DNA from: CAZPAN01 sp964428485
Lineage (GTDB): Bacteria > Actinomycetota > Coriobacteriia > Coriobacteriales > CADBOM01
Assembly (NCBI GenBank): GCA_964428485.1
Contig: CAYRYP010000035.1
Span: forward strand, 1 to 14,232
Length of the DNA: 14,232 bases
Direction: 5' to 3'
The notes below the pieces were generated by a model that was not told where the DNA came from, did no database searches, and saw only the letters and a program-made list of their open reading frames with translations. Shown one piece after another: positions 13,883-14,232 of the stretch; positions within the stretch are counted from its first letter, which is position 1, and every line of letters starts with the position of its first letter. A program made the translations under genes and the position numbers.

Positions 13883-14232
13883 CTAGAGGGTCTGCTCGGT
13901 CCTGTTGATAACATCGTTCTGAATGCCCTCAGACAGCTGCACGAAGTATGCGGAGAAACCACCGATTCTCACGATGAGATCCTGGTAGTTATCAGGCTGC
14001 TTCTTGGCGTCCCTGAGCTCCTCGGAGTCGACGATGTTGTACTGGATGTGAGATCCGCCATGCGACAGGAAGGTCTTGGTGTAGTTCATCAGCGCCTCCC
14101 TGTTGCCAGGGGTCTGAAGCAGAGTCGAGGCGAACTTCTGGTTCAAAACCGAGGCGCCGGCGTCCTTCTGCTTGGCCTTGAGAACCGAGCGGAGAACAGC
14201 GGTCGGACCGTTCTTGTCCGCCCCGCCCATCG
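13883..14232 (-). CDS. Glycyl radical enzyme, C-terminal part (runs off window)
   Basis: Only the last 115 or so codons are present; the 5' end lies beyond the right edge. The fragment is the C-terminal glycyl radical domain of the pyruvate formate-lyase-like superfamily: NGPTAVLRSV near its start, GGSHIQYNIVD in the middle, then LIVRIGGFSAYF with the radical-bearing glycine (second G of RIGG) 24 residues before the end. Such enzymes use a thiyl radical for C-C, C-N, C-O or C-S bond cleavage and need a radical-SAM activating enzyme, probably encoded nearby outside the window. The QLSEGIQNDVINRTEQ ending resembles the non-PFL branch (decarboxylases and eliminases such as arylacetate decarboxylases, choline lyase and hydroxyproline dehydratase). 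The cysteine and substrate pocket are not in view, so the reaction cannot be named. It implies an anaerobic host. Confidence 0.93.
   Translation of the reverse strand, partial: MGGADKNGPTAVLRSVLKAKQKDAGASVLNQKFASTLLQTPGNREALMNYTKTFLSHGGSHIQYNIVDSEELRDAKKQPDNYQDLIVRIGGFSAYFVQLSEGIQNDVINRTEQTL

Noticed and set aside
1..14232. CRISPR array, insertion sequence, phage or integrase genes
   Set aside because: No spaced repeats, transposase or integrase motifs, or terminal inverted repeats were found. All large frames belong to housekeeping or metabolic families.

Overview
The window looks like chromosomal DNA from an anaerobic, fairly high-GC actinobacterium, most likely a member of the Coriobacteriia (Olsenella/Atopobium-like). 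Three things point there: an actinobacterial-type Ser/Thr kinase and cell-wall cluster (FhaA, FhaB, PstP, RodA, PbpA and PASTA-PknB homologues), frequent GTG and TTG starts, and a glycyl radical enzyme, a class that oxygen destroys. The lineage is inferred from gene content, because no marker gene could be searched.

Layout. On the minus strand at the left are serS (34-1314), a rho-independent terminator and tRNA-Leu(CAG). A back-to-back promoter region (about 1627-1680) separates them from a plus-strand block of six genes (1743-11186): a non-RD Ser/Thr kinase with a multi-pass membrane C-terminus; an FhaA homologue (DUF3662 plus FHA); an FhaB homologue (membrane anchor plus FHA); a PstP-type PP2C phosphatase; a single 912-residue polypeptide joining a RodA/FtsW glycosyltransferase to a class B penicillin-binding protein; and, after a 179-base gap holding a hairpin and a candidate promoter, a PASTA kinase of the PknB type. 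A convergent hairpin at 11196-11228 separates this block from minus-strand terC (manganese-type exporter family). Upstream of terC are tRNA-Val(UAC) with its own terminator and promoter, a major facilitator transporter with its own terminator, and the C-terminal end of a glycyl radical enzyme that runs off the right edge.

How the genes work together. The plus-strand block is a phospho-signalling and cell-wall-synthesis module. PknB should sense muropeptides or lipid II through four external PASTA domains. The second kinase and PknB write phosphates, FhaA and FhaB read phosphothreonine, and PstP erases it. The RodA-PBP fusion is the peptidoglycan polymerase plus crosslinker presumed to be controlled. 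Compared with the mycobacterial order (fhaA-fhaB-pstP-rodA-pbpA-pknA-pknB), rodA and pbpA are fused, pknA is missing, and an unusual polytopic kinase heads the cluster. The right end is a separate metabolic locus in which a glycyl radical enzyme is followed by an MFS carrier, probably a pair handling an anaerobic substrate or product.

No CRISPR array, insertion sequence, prophage or plasmid feature was seen. No stretch longer than 300 bases lacks a gene. The most unusual points are the RodA-PBP fusion and the non-RD polytopic kinase. Whether either is undescribed could not be tested here.
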